From: Anaerolineae bacterium
GTDB taxonomy: Bacteria > Chloroflexota > Anaerolineae > UBA4142 > SHND01
Length of the DNA stretch: 33,045 nt
Assembly (NCBI GenBank): GCA_021463195.1
Contig: JAJTXZ010000054.1
Coordinates: forward strand, 1-33,045
Reading direction: 5' to 3'
Positions 1-7,638 of the stretch are shown here, one piece after another. The notes beneath the pieces were generated by a model. It saw only the letters and a program-made list of their open reading frames with translations. It did not search any database and had not been told where the DNA came from. The translations under genes were made by a program, and so were the position numbers. Numbering within the stretch: the stretch's first letter is position 1; every line of letters begins with the position of its first letter.

Positions 1-13
1 GGACATGTTTTGC

Positions 14-46
14 GAGAAATCTCAATGGGAAAGCGCGAGATTTCTC
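14..46. repeat. Inverted repeat at window start
   Basis: GAGAAATCTC (14-23) and GAGATTTCTC (37-46) form a perfect 10-bp stem with a 13-nt loop. A second small stem (CCCC/GGGG) follows near 57-75, then a GGTTCGAAATGACA-like stretch. This looks like an intergenic palindromic repeat. It has no U-tract, so it is not a clear terminator, and no gene was found in 1-132. Confidence 0.45.
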
Positions 47-132
47 ACAGAGTTCACCCCGAAGGATTGAGGGGTTCGAAATGACAAGCGAAAGTCCTAA
101 AAATAAAAAAACGCCAAGGAAGAATTTCGTTT

Positions 133-1320
133 ATGGATTATCTTGACCGCGCGCAAGCTATGCGCGCGCAACTGATTGCCACGCGCCGCGATTTGCATCA
201 GCACCCCGAGCTCTTTTTTCAAGAAATTCGCACCGCCAAAAAAATCACCGCGCAGCTTGACGAACTCGGCATCGAATACACGACGGGCGTCGCCAAAACC
301 GGCGTCGTCGCGCATTTGGGCGAAGGCGCGCCAGTGATTGCGCTGCGCGCCGATATGGACGCGCTGCCGATTCAGGAAATTAACGACGCGCCGTATAAAT
401 CGCAAACTGACGGCGTTATGCACGCGTGCGGACATGACGCGCATGTGACCTGCCTACTCGGCGCGGCGGCGCTGCTCGCGCAAGATTTCGCGGCGGGACA
501 TTTGCGCGGCACCGTGCGCTTTTTGTTTCAGCCCGCCGAAGAATGCGAAGACGCCGAAGGCAAATCGGGCGGTCAGCGTATGGTCGAAGAGGGCGCGCTC
601 GAAGGAGTGGACGCCGTGATTGGAATGCACGTAATCAGCACCCTGCCCGCGCAGCATGTATTTGTGCGCGAGGGCGCGTTTATGGCGGCGGTGGACAGCT
701 TTGACGCGGTTGTGCTTGGGCGCGGCGGACACGGCGCATATCCGCATGAAGCGCTCGATCCGATTTGGTTAGCCGCGCAAGTGATTAACGCCATTCACGG
801 CGTCGTCTCGCGACGCAAAGCGCCGGTGGAACCGGGGCTTATCACCGTCGGCGCGATTCACGCCGGCAAAGCGGGCAATGTGATTCCCGTCGAGGTCGCC
901 ATGACCGGCACCATTCGCTCGTTCAGCGCTGAAACGCGGCAGCTGCTCGTGCGCGAACTGGAAAATTGTTTTCGGCTCACGCAAGCATTCGGCGGCGATT
1001 ATAAACTGAAAATTCAGTACGGCTATCCTGTCACAGTGAACGACCCCGCGATGGCGCGTTTTATCCAACGCATGGCAAGCGATTTATTGGGCGCGGAAAG
1101 TACGCATGAAGCGCGCATCGAAACGGGCGCGGAAGATTTTTCGTTCATGGCGCAAGCCGCGCCCGGCGCGTTCTTTTATCTCGGCGCGAAAAAAGACGCC
1201 CTAGACCGACAGCATCACGCGCCCGATTTCGATATTGACGAAAACGTTTTGCCGACCGGCGCGGCGTTAATGGCAAATGCCGCGCGAGAATATCTGCAAG
1301 CGCACGCGCCGTCAGAATAA
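133..1320 (+). CDS. M20D family amidohydrolase (N-acyl-amino-acid/hippurate hydrolase type)
   Basis: This is a zinc-dependent amidohydrolase of peptidase family M20, subfamily D, which removes acyl groups from N-acyl amino acids or related conjugates in the cytoplasm. Visible motifs are the N-terminal DLHQHPEL, the metal/catalytic RADMDALP (about residues 72-79), HACGHDAH with the Cys and His ligands typical of M20D (about 97-104), the QPAEE catalytic glutamates (about 134-138), the dimerisation/lid motif [10 protein letters not shown] (about 196-205), and the C-terminal TGAEDFSF with the last metal-binding region. The length of 395 residues is normal. The ATG is preceded by AAGGAAGA about 10 nt upstream. 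It runs in the same direction as the HD gene 84 nt downstream. The exact substrate cannot be told from sequence. Confidence 0.93.
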   Translation: MDYLDRAQAMRAQLIATRRDLHQHPELFFQEIRTAKKITAQLDELGIEYTTGVAKTGVVAHLGEGAPVIALRADMDALPIQEINDAPYKSQTDGVMHACGHDAHVTCLLGAAALLAQDFAAGHLRGTVRFLFQPAEECEDAEGKSGGQRMVEEGALEGVDAVIGMHVISTLPAQHVFVREGAFMAAVDSFDAVVLGRGGHGAYPHEALDPIWLAAQVINAIHGVVSRRKAPVEPGLITVGAIHAGKAGNVIPVEVAMTGTIRSFSAETRQLLVRELENCFRLTQAFGGDYKLKIQYGYPVTVNDPAMARFIQRMASDLLGAESTHEARIETGAEDFSFMAQAAPGAFFYLGAKKDALDRQHHAPDFDIDENVLPTGAALMANAAREYLQAHAPSE

Positions 1321-1359
1321 ACGCGTCCGCTGAAGAAATTTTCATCCCGCGAGACCCAT

Positions 1360-1389
1360 TTGCAATCAAGGTTTTGCGCGACGTAAACT
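1360..1389 (+). promoter_or_regulatory. Possible promoter of the HD-domain gene
   Basis: TTGCAA (1360-1365) and TAAACT (1384-1389) are separated by 18 bp and end 15 nt before the ATG. The call rests on box matches only. The same TAAACT box with an 18-bp spacer occurs at 31112-31141. Confidence 0.35.
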
Positions 1390-1404
1390 AACCGAGTAAA
1401 AAAA

Positions 1405-1992
1405 ATGAATCCTAATTCTCGCGACGATATTTGGAATTTGGTGCGCGAATATACGCCCTCCGAACAATTACGCAAACACATGCTCGCCGTCGAAGCCGCA
1501 ATGAAATTTTATGCGCGTAAATACGGCGCGGACGAAAATTTCTGGGGCAATGTCGGACTCGTCCACGATTTCGATTATGAAAAATATCCCGAACGGCATC
1601 CCTTTCACGGACTGGAAGTGTTGACCGCGTACGGTTTTCCTGAAGAATTTTTGTACGCCATTCGCGCGCACGCCGATTACAGCGACCCCGCAGCGTTAGA
1701 AGAAAAATATCGCGAACCTGCGCCGCGCACGCGTTTGATTGACAAAGTTCTGTACGCCTGCGACGAATTGACCGGTCTCGTCATCGCCGTCGCGTATGTG
1801 CGTCCGTCAAAAAAATTGGCGGACGTGGATTTACACTCTATTCAGAAAAAGTGGAAGGACAAGGCCTTCGCCCGCGGCGCGAAACGCGAAGACATCGAGC
1901 GCGGCGCGCAAGAGCTCGGCATTCCCTTGGACGAACACATTCAAAATGTTTTGATGGCGCTGCAAGAAACGCACGAACAATACGGCTTGTGA
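1405..1992 (+). CDS. HD-domain hydrolase
   Basis: This is a 195-residue single-domain protein of the HD metal-dependent phosphohydrolase superfamily. The HD pair is His54-Asp55 in LVHDFDYEKYPERHPFHG. Further candidate ligands are His25 near the N-terminus, His65/His68, the RAHADYSD segment (about 87-94) and the late Asp in ACDELTG. It matches the short stand-alone HDIG-type proteins common in anaerobes, whose substrate is usually unassigned. The Shine-Dalgarno is weak (GAG followed by an A-run). It is closed by a strong terminator at 1994-2021. Whether it shares a transcript with the M20 gene is unclear, because a possible promoter lies between them. Confidence 0.85.
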   Translation: MNPNSRDDIWNLVREYTPSEQLRKHMLAVEAAMKFYARKYGADENFWGNVGLVHDFDYEKYPERHPFHGLEVLTAYGFPEEFLYAIRAHADYSDPAALEEKYREPAPRTRLIDKVLYACDELTGLVIAVAYVRPSKKLADVDLHSIQKKWKDKAFARGAKREDIERGAQELGIPLDEHIQNVLMALQETHEQYGL

Positions 1993-1993
1993 C

Positions 1994-2021
1994 AAAAAGC
2001 GGACGCATGCGTCCGCTTTTT
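1994..2021. terminator. Bidirectional rho-independent terminator
   Basis: This is a perfect 28-nt palindrome with A5 on the left and T5 on the right around the stem GCGGACGCATGCGTCCGC. It lies between the stop codons of the convergent HD gene (+, 1992) and the membrane protein gene (-, 2024), and can serve both strands. Confidence 0.9.
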
Positions 2022-2023
2022 GT

Positions 2024-4018
2024 TTACGCGTGATATCCGCTCCATACGCGCGCCAGCCATAACCACAACGTTTGCGCGAACGCGAGCGCGCCCAAACCAA
2101 CGCCGACATAACGCCAGCGCGGGCCCCGTTCGCTCAACCATTGCAGCGCCAACGCGCCGCTCAACGCCAACGCGGGCGCCGCCCACAACGTATAGCGCGT
2201 CGAAAACGCCGCGCCCAGCGTCAGCAGCGCAAACAAAACACCGACCCCCAGCCACGCGCCCCATGCCGCCCGCGCGCGCGCGTCAAAGCGTTTCCACGCC
2301 AGCGGCGCGCTGCCTAAACCGAGTAATAGCAAAACCCAGCCCAGCTGCTCGCACGTGTAACGCGCCACATCCGCCGCGCGCGCGAGCGAAATTCCGCCGC
2401 GACTTGCCGCGCGCCCCGCGCCAAAATCGGAAATGTATCTTTGTGTTTGCGCGACGAGCGCAGCGTCAAAAGTCGCGTAATACAAACTCCAACTCAACAG
2501 CAAGCCGATGCCAAACAGCGCGCCGAGCGCAAGCATCTCGCGCCGCGCGTTTTCCTCGCGCGCCAGTAAACGCAAGAAAAACGCGAGCGGCAAAAACGCG
2601 AGCAGTGAAAGAAACACGCCGAGATGCCCGACCGACGCGAGAAAAAAGAAAGATAGCGCGAGCAAAAAATTGCGTGGGCGCGCCAGCGATTGGGTCAACA
2701 GCAGCGCAAAAAAAATCGTCGCCGCGTTCTGCGCGAAAATATTTGTGTGATTGCCCCACGAGTAGATCCAGAATGAGACGGGATTGAAAGCAAAGAGGAA
2801 CGCGGCGCAAAGCGCGTAGCGCCCAGCGTGCATGGCAAAGCGCGTAGCGCGACCAAGGACACGCGCGGCAAAATAGATGGCGAAAATCGCGACGGCGTCG
2901 GCGAGCGCGGCAAAGAGAATCAAGAGCGACGAATAGTCATCGAAAAAAACTGTCAGCGGCGCGAGCGCGACGTACAGCGCGGGCGGATACGGCACCACGC
3001 GCCGCGCCGCGTCAGGTAATTCCGATGTAAAAAATAAATTCCCTTGCGTGACAAATTCCAAACGATGCGCGTGAAATAATAAATCGGACGAACGAAATTG
3101 GGGATACCACGCGCCACCCCATTTCAAACCGATACTCACGAGCGCGATGGCGGACAAGAGCATACGCGCGCGCGCGTTGAGCGGCAGCGCGCAAGAACGC
3201 GCGAGGCGCGGCAGCAGCCAGCGCAGCGCCGCGCCAAGAAACGCCAGCGCGAGGGCCAGCGCGAGAAATGACGCAGTGTAATTGCCAATCCACATGCGCG
3301 CGAACGCTACGCTCGCCGCAATGACGCCAATCCCAAACGCAATCAATATATTCGCCGCGCGTTTCGGCGCGCCAATTCCTCGCATCGTCGCGTACAACAA
3401 CGCGCATGCCGCCGACCAGCTCGCCAGCGGCGCCCACGGCGGCGCGAGCGGCGGTGTCCCTAAATCAATCCAATAATCTTGCGTGCCTAAAAAGTGATCG
3501 CTGCGCGCGGGCGTCAATTCTAACCAATCGGCGGTGACGCCTAGACGCCGCGTATCGGCGCTGCCCTCGATTTCGCGCTGCGGCACAAACGTATCCGCGC
3601 GCAGCGTCAGACTATTGTTGCCCGACCATATATCAGCGGCGACATCGCCCGGCAGCGTATATTCCGCCCAGCCATCGGCGACAATGAACGCGCCCACCGC
3701 CGCGCCATTCATCTCGATTAACATGCGCGCCGCGCCGCGCGGGCGATAACCGTTCAAACGCATCGTCAGCATCCACGGCGCCGCCAAATTTTGCGCGTCA
3801 AATTCCACCCGCGACCTGTCGCGCGTCCAACGATACGTTTGCGCGCCGTCATTTTCCGAATCAAAGAATCGCGTCACAAATGGCGCATCATAGGAATTTC
3901 CAAAATCCAATAAAATGCGCGAACGCATTTGATACGCCAACGTCAACGTCAGCGCCGCGCATAACGCGACGAAAAGGGTATCGCGCGCAAGCGCAAGATG
4001 GAAACGAAAGCGAGACAT
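2024..4018 (-). CDS. Polytopic membrane protein, probable glycosyltransferase-C type
   Basis: This is an integral membrane protein of 664 residues from the chosen ATG (4018, MSRFRFHL). One N-terminal hydrophobic segment (about 9-28) is followed by an extracytoplasmic region (about 30-165), then about ten hydrophobic helices to the C-terminus. The overall plan (short loops, an aromatic-rich loop ending in VPYPPALYVAL, long hydrophobic C-terminal half) resembles the large membrane glycosyltransferase or '6-pyruvoyl-tetrahydropterin synthase-related' membrane proteins. No catalytic signature was recognised with certainty. An upstream GTG (4075) would add 19 residues encoded by a repetitive CTCCAATCTC stretch and is disfavoured. 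It follows two glycan-type genes on the same strand, so a role in envelope polysaccharide or lipid-linked sugar assembly is inferred. Confidence 0.7.
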   Translation of the reverse strand: MSRFRFHLALARDTLFVALCAALTLTLAYQMRSRILLDFGNSYDAPFVTRFFDSENDGAQTYRWTRDRSRVEFDAQNLAAPWMLTMRLNGYRPRGAARMLIEMNGAAVGAFIVADGWAEYTLPGDVAADIWSGNNSLTLRADTFVPQREIEGSADTRRLGVTADWLELTPARSDHFLGTQDYWIDLGTPPLAPPWAPLASWSAACALLYATMRGIGAPKRAANILIAFGIGVIAASVAFARMWIGNYTASFLALALALAFLGAALRWLLPRLARSCALPLNARARMLLSAIALVSIGLKWGGAWYPQFRSSDLLFHAHRLEFVTQGNLFFTSELPDAARRVVPYPPALYVALAPLTVFFDDYSSLLILFAALADAVAIFAIYFAARVLGRATRFAMHAGRYALCAAFLFAFNPVSFWIYSWGNHTNIFAQNAATIFFALLLTQSLARPRNFLLALSFFFLASVGHLGVFLSLLAFLPLAFFLRLLAREENARREMLALGALFGIGLLLSWSLYYATFDAALVAQTQRYISDFGAGRAASRGGISLARAADVARYTCEQLGWVLLLLGLGSAPLAWKRFDARARAAWGAWLGVGVLFALLTLGAAFSTRYTLWAAPALALSGALALQWLSERGPRWRYVGVGLGALAFAQTLWLWLARVWSGYHA

Positions 4019-4100
4019 GTGAGAGAAGAGGAGAGATTGGAGATTGGAGATAGGATGATTTGCGATGTGCGGCACGCGATAAACGATTGATGAATTTTAT

Positions 4101-4193
4101 CTGGTGATTACCCAGAGTTCCAAACCCCAAGGGTTTTCGAAAACCCTTGGGGTTTGGAATTCCGCTACGTTTTCGAGAGGTGAGTAACCGCCA
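4101..4193 (+). mobile_element. Palindromic miniature element, family 1, copy A
   Basis: This 93-nt element is flanked by the 8-bp direct repeat AATTTTAT (4093-4100 and 4194-4201), read as a target-site duplication. It starts CTGGTGATTACCC and ends GAGTAACCGCCA, which are imperfect terminal inverted repeats. Its centre (4118-4159) is a perfect 42-nt palindrome with GGGTTTTCGAAAACCC in the middle. The right duplication touches the TGA stop (4201-4203) of the minus-strand membrane gene. It encodes no protein, so it would have to be moved by a transposase in trans. Confidence 0.8.
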
Positions 4194-4200
4194 AATTTTA

Positions 4201-5625
4201 TCACTTGCGCAGTTTGTCCAACAATAAAAACGGCGCGGTGAATTTGTCGAGCGTCATTTCTTGCAGCGTCGGCAGCGCGCTGATATGGCCAATGCCTTTG
4301 AGCCAAAGATTGTATTGCAGAATAAATAAATTATTCCACACAATGAACGCGACAAGAACGCTCAATACCGCGGTTTGCGTCAAGTACACGCGTCGCTTGA
4401 CGGAATGCGTCACCGCGTCAATCAACGCCGCCAAGCCCAGCGCGAAAAACGGCATGAGCGAAATAAAGCGCCGCGCGCCAAACGCCTCGCCGCCCCACCA
4501 ATCATTGACGATGCTATTGACGTACGATTCCGCCAGAAAAATCGCGATGGCTGCCACGCCGAGCAGCCGATGCTTGAGATACAACGGCGCGAAACCAAGC
4601 GTCGCCAAAAACAAAAGCGGCGACCACGCGAACAAGCCGCGTTTGGACGAAAACCACACGTTCAAGATTTCGGGGCGCAGCCATTGAAAAAAGCCCCCCC
4701 CCTGCGGCGCGGTCAACGGCGAACCGTACAAAATCTGCCAGGCGAACATTTGCGGCGCGAACGCGAGCGTCATGCCCGCGACAAATAAAACGCCCGTCGC
4801 TAGCGCCGCGCCCAGCCGCTTTGGCATCGGCGCGCGCGCGTCGTCCGCGAACTGCTTGCCCCATTCCAACAACGCGAGCAGCGCAATCAAAACATCTTGC
4901 CAGCGCACCAATGTCATCAAACCCGCGCTCAAGCCCCACACAAACCAACCCCATTTCGTTCTGCGAACGCGCCCGCGCCACCACAAATATACAAACAGCG
5001 CGCTCGCAAACAGCGAAAGCACATGCGACGCCGATGGCGAAACGCCCATGTAGTACACCACATTCGTCGCCAGCCAAACGCCAAGCAGCGCGACGAACGC
5101 GGCGAATTTGGAAAACAGACTCGCGGTCACGCGATAGATCAACACAATGCCGATGAATCCGTACGTGATGCTCAAGAACATAATGGGCGCTTGATACGCG
5201 AACGCGTACCCGTCGCCCGCGCGCCCCAAGACCAGCGCGACCCAATGCGTCAACACAAAGAGCGGCGCCCACAAGATCGCTGGACCCACTGAAAATAAAT
5301 TCGCGGGCATGCCGATAGGCGTTTTGCGCTCCAACATTTCTCGTTTCTTGATTGAATCTTCCGTGTTGAAACTCTGATAAATTTCATAATCGTTTTGAAA
5401 ATTCAAATCGCCGTCCAGCGTGGCGGAACGCAAATACACAAAATAATAAATTCCATCGCCCACAATCAACCGTCCGTACCGTTTCGGAATCAAAAAAATG
5501 GACGCGCCGTACACCAACAAAAAAATCGCAAAGAGCGCGACAAATAACGCCATCGGACGCTCAATTACAGCCGCCGCGCGCGCGCGCCAATTCCAAGGTT
5601 CACTTACGGTCGTTGTCGTTCGCAT
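4201..5625 (-). CDS. Membrane glycosyltransferase-like protein (GT39/ArnT-type fold)
   Basis: This 474-residue polytopic membrane protein has about ten hydrophobic helices, the first at about residues 27-47. The first extracytoplasmic loop carries VGDGIYYFVYLRSATLDGD, with acidic residues positioned like the catalytic Asp of GT-C enzymes such as protein mannosyltransferases and ArnT. Such enzymes transfer sugars from polyprenyl-phosphate donors on the outer face of the membrane. The start ATG lies 45 nt after the stop of the GT4 gene, so co-transcription is likely. The ribosome-binding site is poor. The acceptor is unknown. The gene ends exactly at palindromic element A. Confidence 0.72.
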   Translation of the reverse strand: MRTTTTVSEPWNWRARAAAVIERPMALFVALFAIFLLVYGASIFLIPKRYGRLIVGDGIYYFVYLRSATLDGDLNFQNDYEIYQSFNTEDSIKKREMLERKTPIGMPANLFSVGPAILWAPLFVLTHWVALVLGRAGDGYAFAYQAPIMFLSITYGFIGIVLIYRVTASLFSKFAAFVALLGVWLATNVVYYMGVSPSASHVLSLFASALFVYLWWRGRVRRTKWGWFVWGLSAGLMTLVRWQDVLIALLALLEWGKQFADDARAPMPKRLGAALATGVLFVAGMTLAFAPQMFAWQILYGSPLTAPQGGGFFQWLRPEILNVWFSSKRGLFAWSPLLFLATLGFAPLYLKHRLLGVAAIAIFLAESYVNSIVNDWWGGEAFGARRFISLMPFFALGLAALIDAVTHSVKRRVYLTQTAVLSVLVAFIVWNNLFILQYNLWLKGIGHISALPTLQEMTLDKFTAPFLLLDKLRK

Positions 5626-5670
5626 CTCAAACTATATCGCGCGCCAAATCTGTTGCCGCATGACATCCCT

Positions 5671-6852
5671 TTAAAGCGAATCAGCCGAACGCCACAGCGC
5701 GCCCAAAAAATCTTGCGCGCCGCGCGTCCACGCGTACATTTCCGCCGCGCGCCGCTTGCCCGCGGCGCCCATCTGTTGGCGGCGCGCCGCGTCGCGCCAT
5801 AACAAAAAGGCGGCATCCGCCAGCGCGCGCGGCGTCGCGTCCACCAAAAAGCCCGACACGGCGTTCTCGATAATTTCGCGCGGTCCGCCCTCATTTACCG
5901 CAATCACCGGCAAACCCGCCGCGCTCGCCTCCAAAACGCTCAAACCGAACGATTCATTTTTGCCCGTGTGCGCGTATACATCGCTCGCCGCGTAATACGC
6001 GGGCAGCTGTTCATCCGCCACAAAGCCGGTAAACCGCGTCGCCTCGGCGATGCGCAATTCTTCCGCCAGCGCGCGCAGCGCGTCATTTTCGGGCCCCGCG
6101 CCGACGACCAGCGCGACCACATTGGGCGCGCGCGTTTTTAATTCCGCGACCGCGCGCAAAAATAAATCAAGCCGTTTGCGCGGATGCAAAAAATTCACCG
6201 TGAGCAAAACAAATTTTTCATCCAGCGCGTACTGCGCGCGCGCGGCGCGAATTTGTTCCGCCGACGCGGGCGCCAAATCCGCGCCGTGCGTAATGACCGT
6301 CGCGGCGCGTCCATATGCCGCGCGCAAACGCGTCGCGCCAAAATGACTGTTCGCCAAAAGCGTATCCGCGCGGCGCGTCATGGCGCGGTCCAACATTTTG
6401 TACAAGCTAAAAAACGGCCGCGCGACGCGTCCGCTCAAGCCCATCCGCTGCGTCACCTGCGCCGCGTCGTCATAAATAAACCGCGGCGGTTCGTAACAAA
6501 AATATAATTTTTGAACGCGCGCGCGGCGGCGCGAAAACCATGCGAGCGCGGGCAAACTCGGCGGGCCAAAAAACACGACCGCGCGCGCGTCGGCGCCGAT
6601 GAATTTTAGCAAGCGCAGCGAATGGAGATATTCGAATGGCGCGTTGAGATAATGATTTTTGAAAACTTGGAGGCGGTCGCCGGTTTGCCAGAGTCGCACC
6701 GTTGGCGCCAGCGCGGGCGCGCAGCAAGCATCGAAATAATGCGTTACAAGGGTGACGGGCGCGCCGGTGAGGACAATCGCGCTGGCAAGGCGGAGGATGA
6801 GCCGTTCGGCGCCAGAGAGTTTACGCAGGCGCGGATAAACAAAATAAATCAT
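5671..6852 (-). CDS. GT4 family glycosyltransferase (GT-B fold)
   Basis: This is a cytoplasmic or membrane-associated glycosyltransferase of 393 residues that uses nucleotide-sugar donors. The N-terminal acceptor half begins MIYFVYPRLRKLSGAER. The C-terminal half has the GT4 hallmarks: HPRKRLDLFL (donor site, about 227-236), VGAGPEND, FTGFVADEQLPAYYAASDV, and the E-x7-E motif in ESFGLSVLEASAAG (about 316-329) followed by GLPVIAVNEGGPREII. It is the first gene of the minus-strand set that continues with two membrane proteins. The leader from the TATAAT box at 6873-6878 is only about 14 nt and lacks a Shine-Dalgarno. The sugar and the final polymer are unknown. Confidence 0.88.
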   Translation of the reverse strand: MIYFVYPRLRKLSGAERLILRLASAIVLTGAPVTLVTHYFDACCAPALAPTVRLWQTGDRLQVFKNHYLNAPFEYLHSLRLLKFIGADARAVVFFGPPSLPALAWFSRRRARVQKLYFCYEPPRFIYDDAAQVTQRMGLSGRVARPFFSLYKMLDRAMTRRADTLLANSHFGATRLRAAYGRAATVITHGADLAPASAEQIRAARAQYALDEKFVLLTVNFLHPRKRLDLFLRAVAELKTRAPNVVALVVGAGPENDALRALAEELRIAEATRFTGFVADEQLPAYYAASDVYAHTGKNESFGLSVLEASAAGLPVIAVNEGGPREIIENAVSGFLVDATPRALADAAFLLWRDAARRQQMGAAGKRRAAEMYAWTRGAQDFLGALWRSADSL

Positions 6853-6872
6853 TGCGGTGACGGGCGCGCGTC

Positions 6873-6878
6873 ATTATA
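6873..6878 (-). promoter_or_regulatory. -10 box (TGC-TATAAT) of the glycosyltransferase genes
   Basis: On the minus strand TATGCTATAAT is an extended -10 (TGN-TATAAT) ending 20 nt before the ATG at 6852. No convincing -35 was found 16-18 bp upstream, which fits an extended -10 promoter. Confidence 0.6.
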
Positions 6879-6901
6879 GCATACGCGCGCCGCGCCGCCA
6901 T

Positions 6902-7591
6902 TCATCGCGCTTCAAACATATATCCTTCTTCACGAATCGTATGAATCCAATGTGACTGAAAAGCGCGGTCATGCAATTTATTGCGCAGCGCCGCAATTTT
7001 TACTTTGACCGCGCGAACATCTCGAAATTCGGGAATATCCCAGCACGCGCTCAAAAGGTCGCTGTACGGGACCACGCGTCCTTCATGCTCAACCAAACAT
7101 TGAAACAATTTCCATTCGATCGGCGTAAGATGCACCGGACGCTCTTGCAAAGTCAACATCCGCTTGGAAAAATCCACCGTCAGCCCTTGACCAAATTGAC
7201 GAACTTTCGGTATTTTCCAAGTCGTAGCTCCACGCAGCCGAGAGCGGATATGCGCTAGAATCACCTCGGGCGAAGTTGATTTGACGAGATAGTCAGCGGC
7301 GCCCTTGTCCAGACCGCGCACCCGATACGTATCTTGCGTATCGCCGGTCAACAGCACGATCGGAATATCGGTAACCATTCGCAGCGCGTCAAGCGCTTGA
7401 AAACCATCCATCTCGGGCATTCTGATATCCAGTAACACCAAATCGGGATGTTCCGCGTATGCCGCGCGCAATCCCTCCTTGCCATTAAACGCCGAAATTA
7501 CCGTATACCCAGATTCTTCCAAAAGCACGCGCAGAACTTGGACCATGCGCACATCATCATCAACCACCAAAATTTTTGGTTTGCTACTCAT
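6902..7591 (-). CDS. OmpR/PhoB-type response regulator
   Basis: This 229-residue two-domain regulator has a receiver domain (about 5-120) with the acidic pair Asp11-Asp12, phospho-acceptor Asp55 in LLDIRMPEMDG, the conserved LLTGD Thr and the Lys in YLVKST. The C-terminal winged-helix DNA-binding domain (about 130-228) contains LTPIEWKLFQCLVEHEG and the RDVRAVKVKIAALRNKL recognition region, ending IHTIREEGYMF. The start ATG (7591) is chosen because AAGGAGG sits 4 nt upstream. A longer reading would begin inside that ribosome-binding site. It follows the giant histidine kinase by 47 nt on the same strand, so it is the probable cognate partner and is translated from the same mRNA. Confidence 0.93.
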   Translation of the reverse strand: MSSKPKILVVDDDVRMVQVLRVLLEESGYTVISAFNGKEGLRAAYAEHPDLVLLDIRMPEMDGFQALDALRMVTDIPIVLLTGDTQDTYRVRGLDKGAADYLVKSTSPEVILAHIRSRLRGATTWKIPKVRQFGQGLTVDFSKRMLTLQERPVHLTPIEWKLFQCLVEHEGRVVPYSDLLSACWDIPEFRDVRAVKVKIAALRNKLHDRAFQSHWIHTIREEGYMFEAR

Positions 7592-7638
7592 CGCGCCTCC
7601 TTGAATTTTCAAAGTTGTTTTCCAAACATCGAACCGCG

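Noticed and set aside
60-90. tRNA T-arm-like GGGGTTCGAAAT
   Set aside because: No acceptor, anticodon or D arm can be folded around it. It is part of a palindromic intergenic repeat.
2020-2787. Plus-strand open frame of 255 codons inside the membrane protein gene
   Set aside because: The product is an Arg/Ala/Pro/Thr-rich shadow without hydrophobic or domain structure. The minus-strand membrane protein is the real gene.
5631-5670. Separate gene or promoter between the glycosyltransferase genes
   Set aside because: The 45-nt gap has no -10 or -35 pair and no ribosome-binding site for a further frame.
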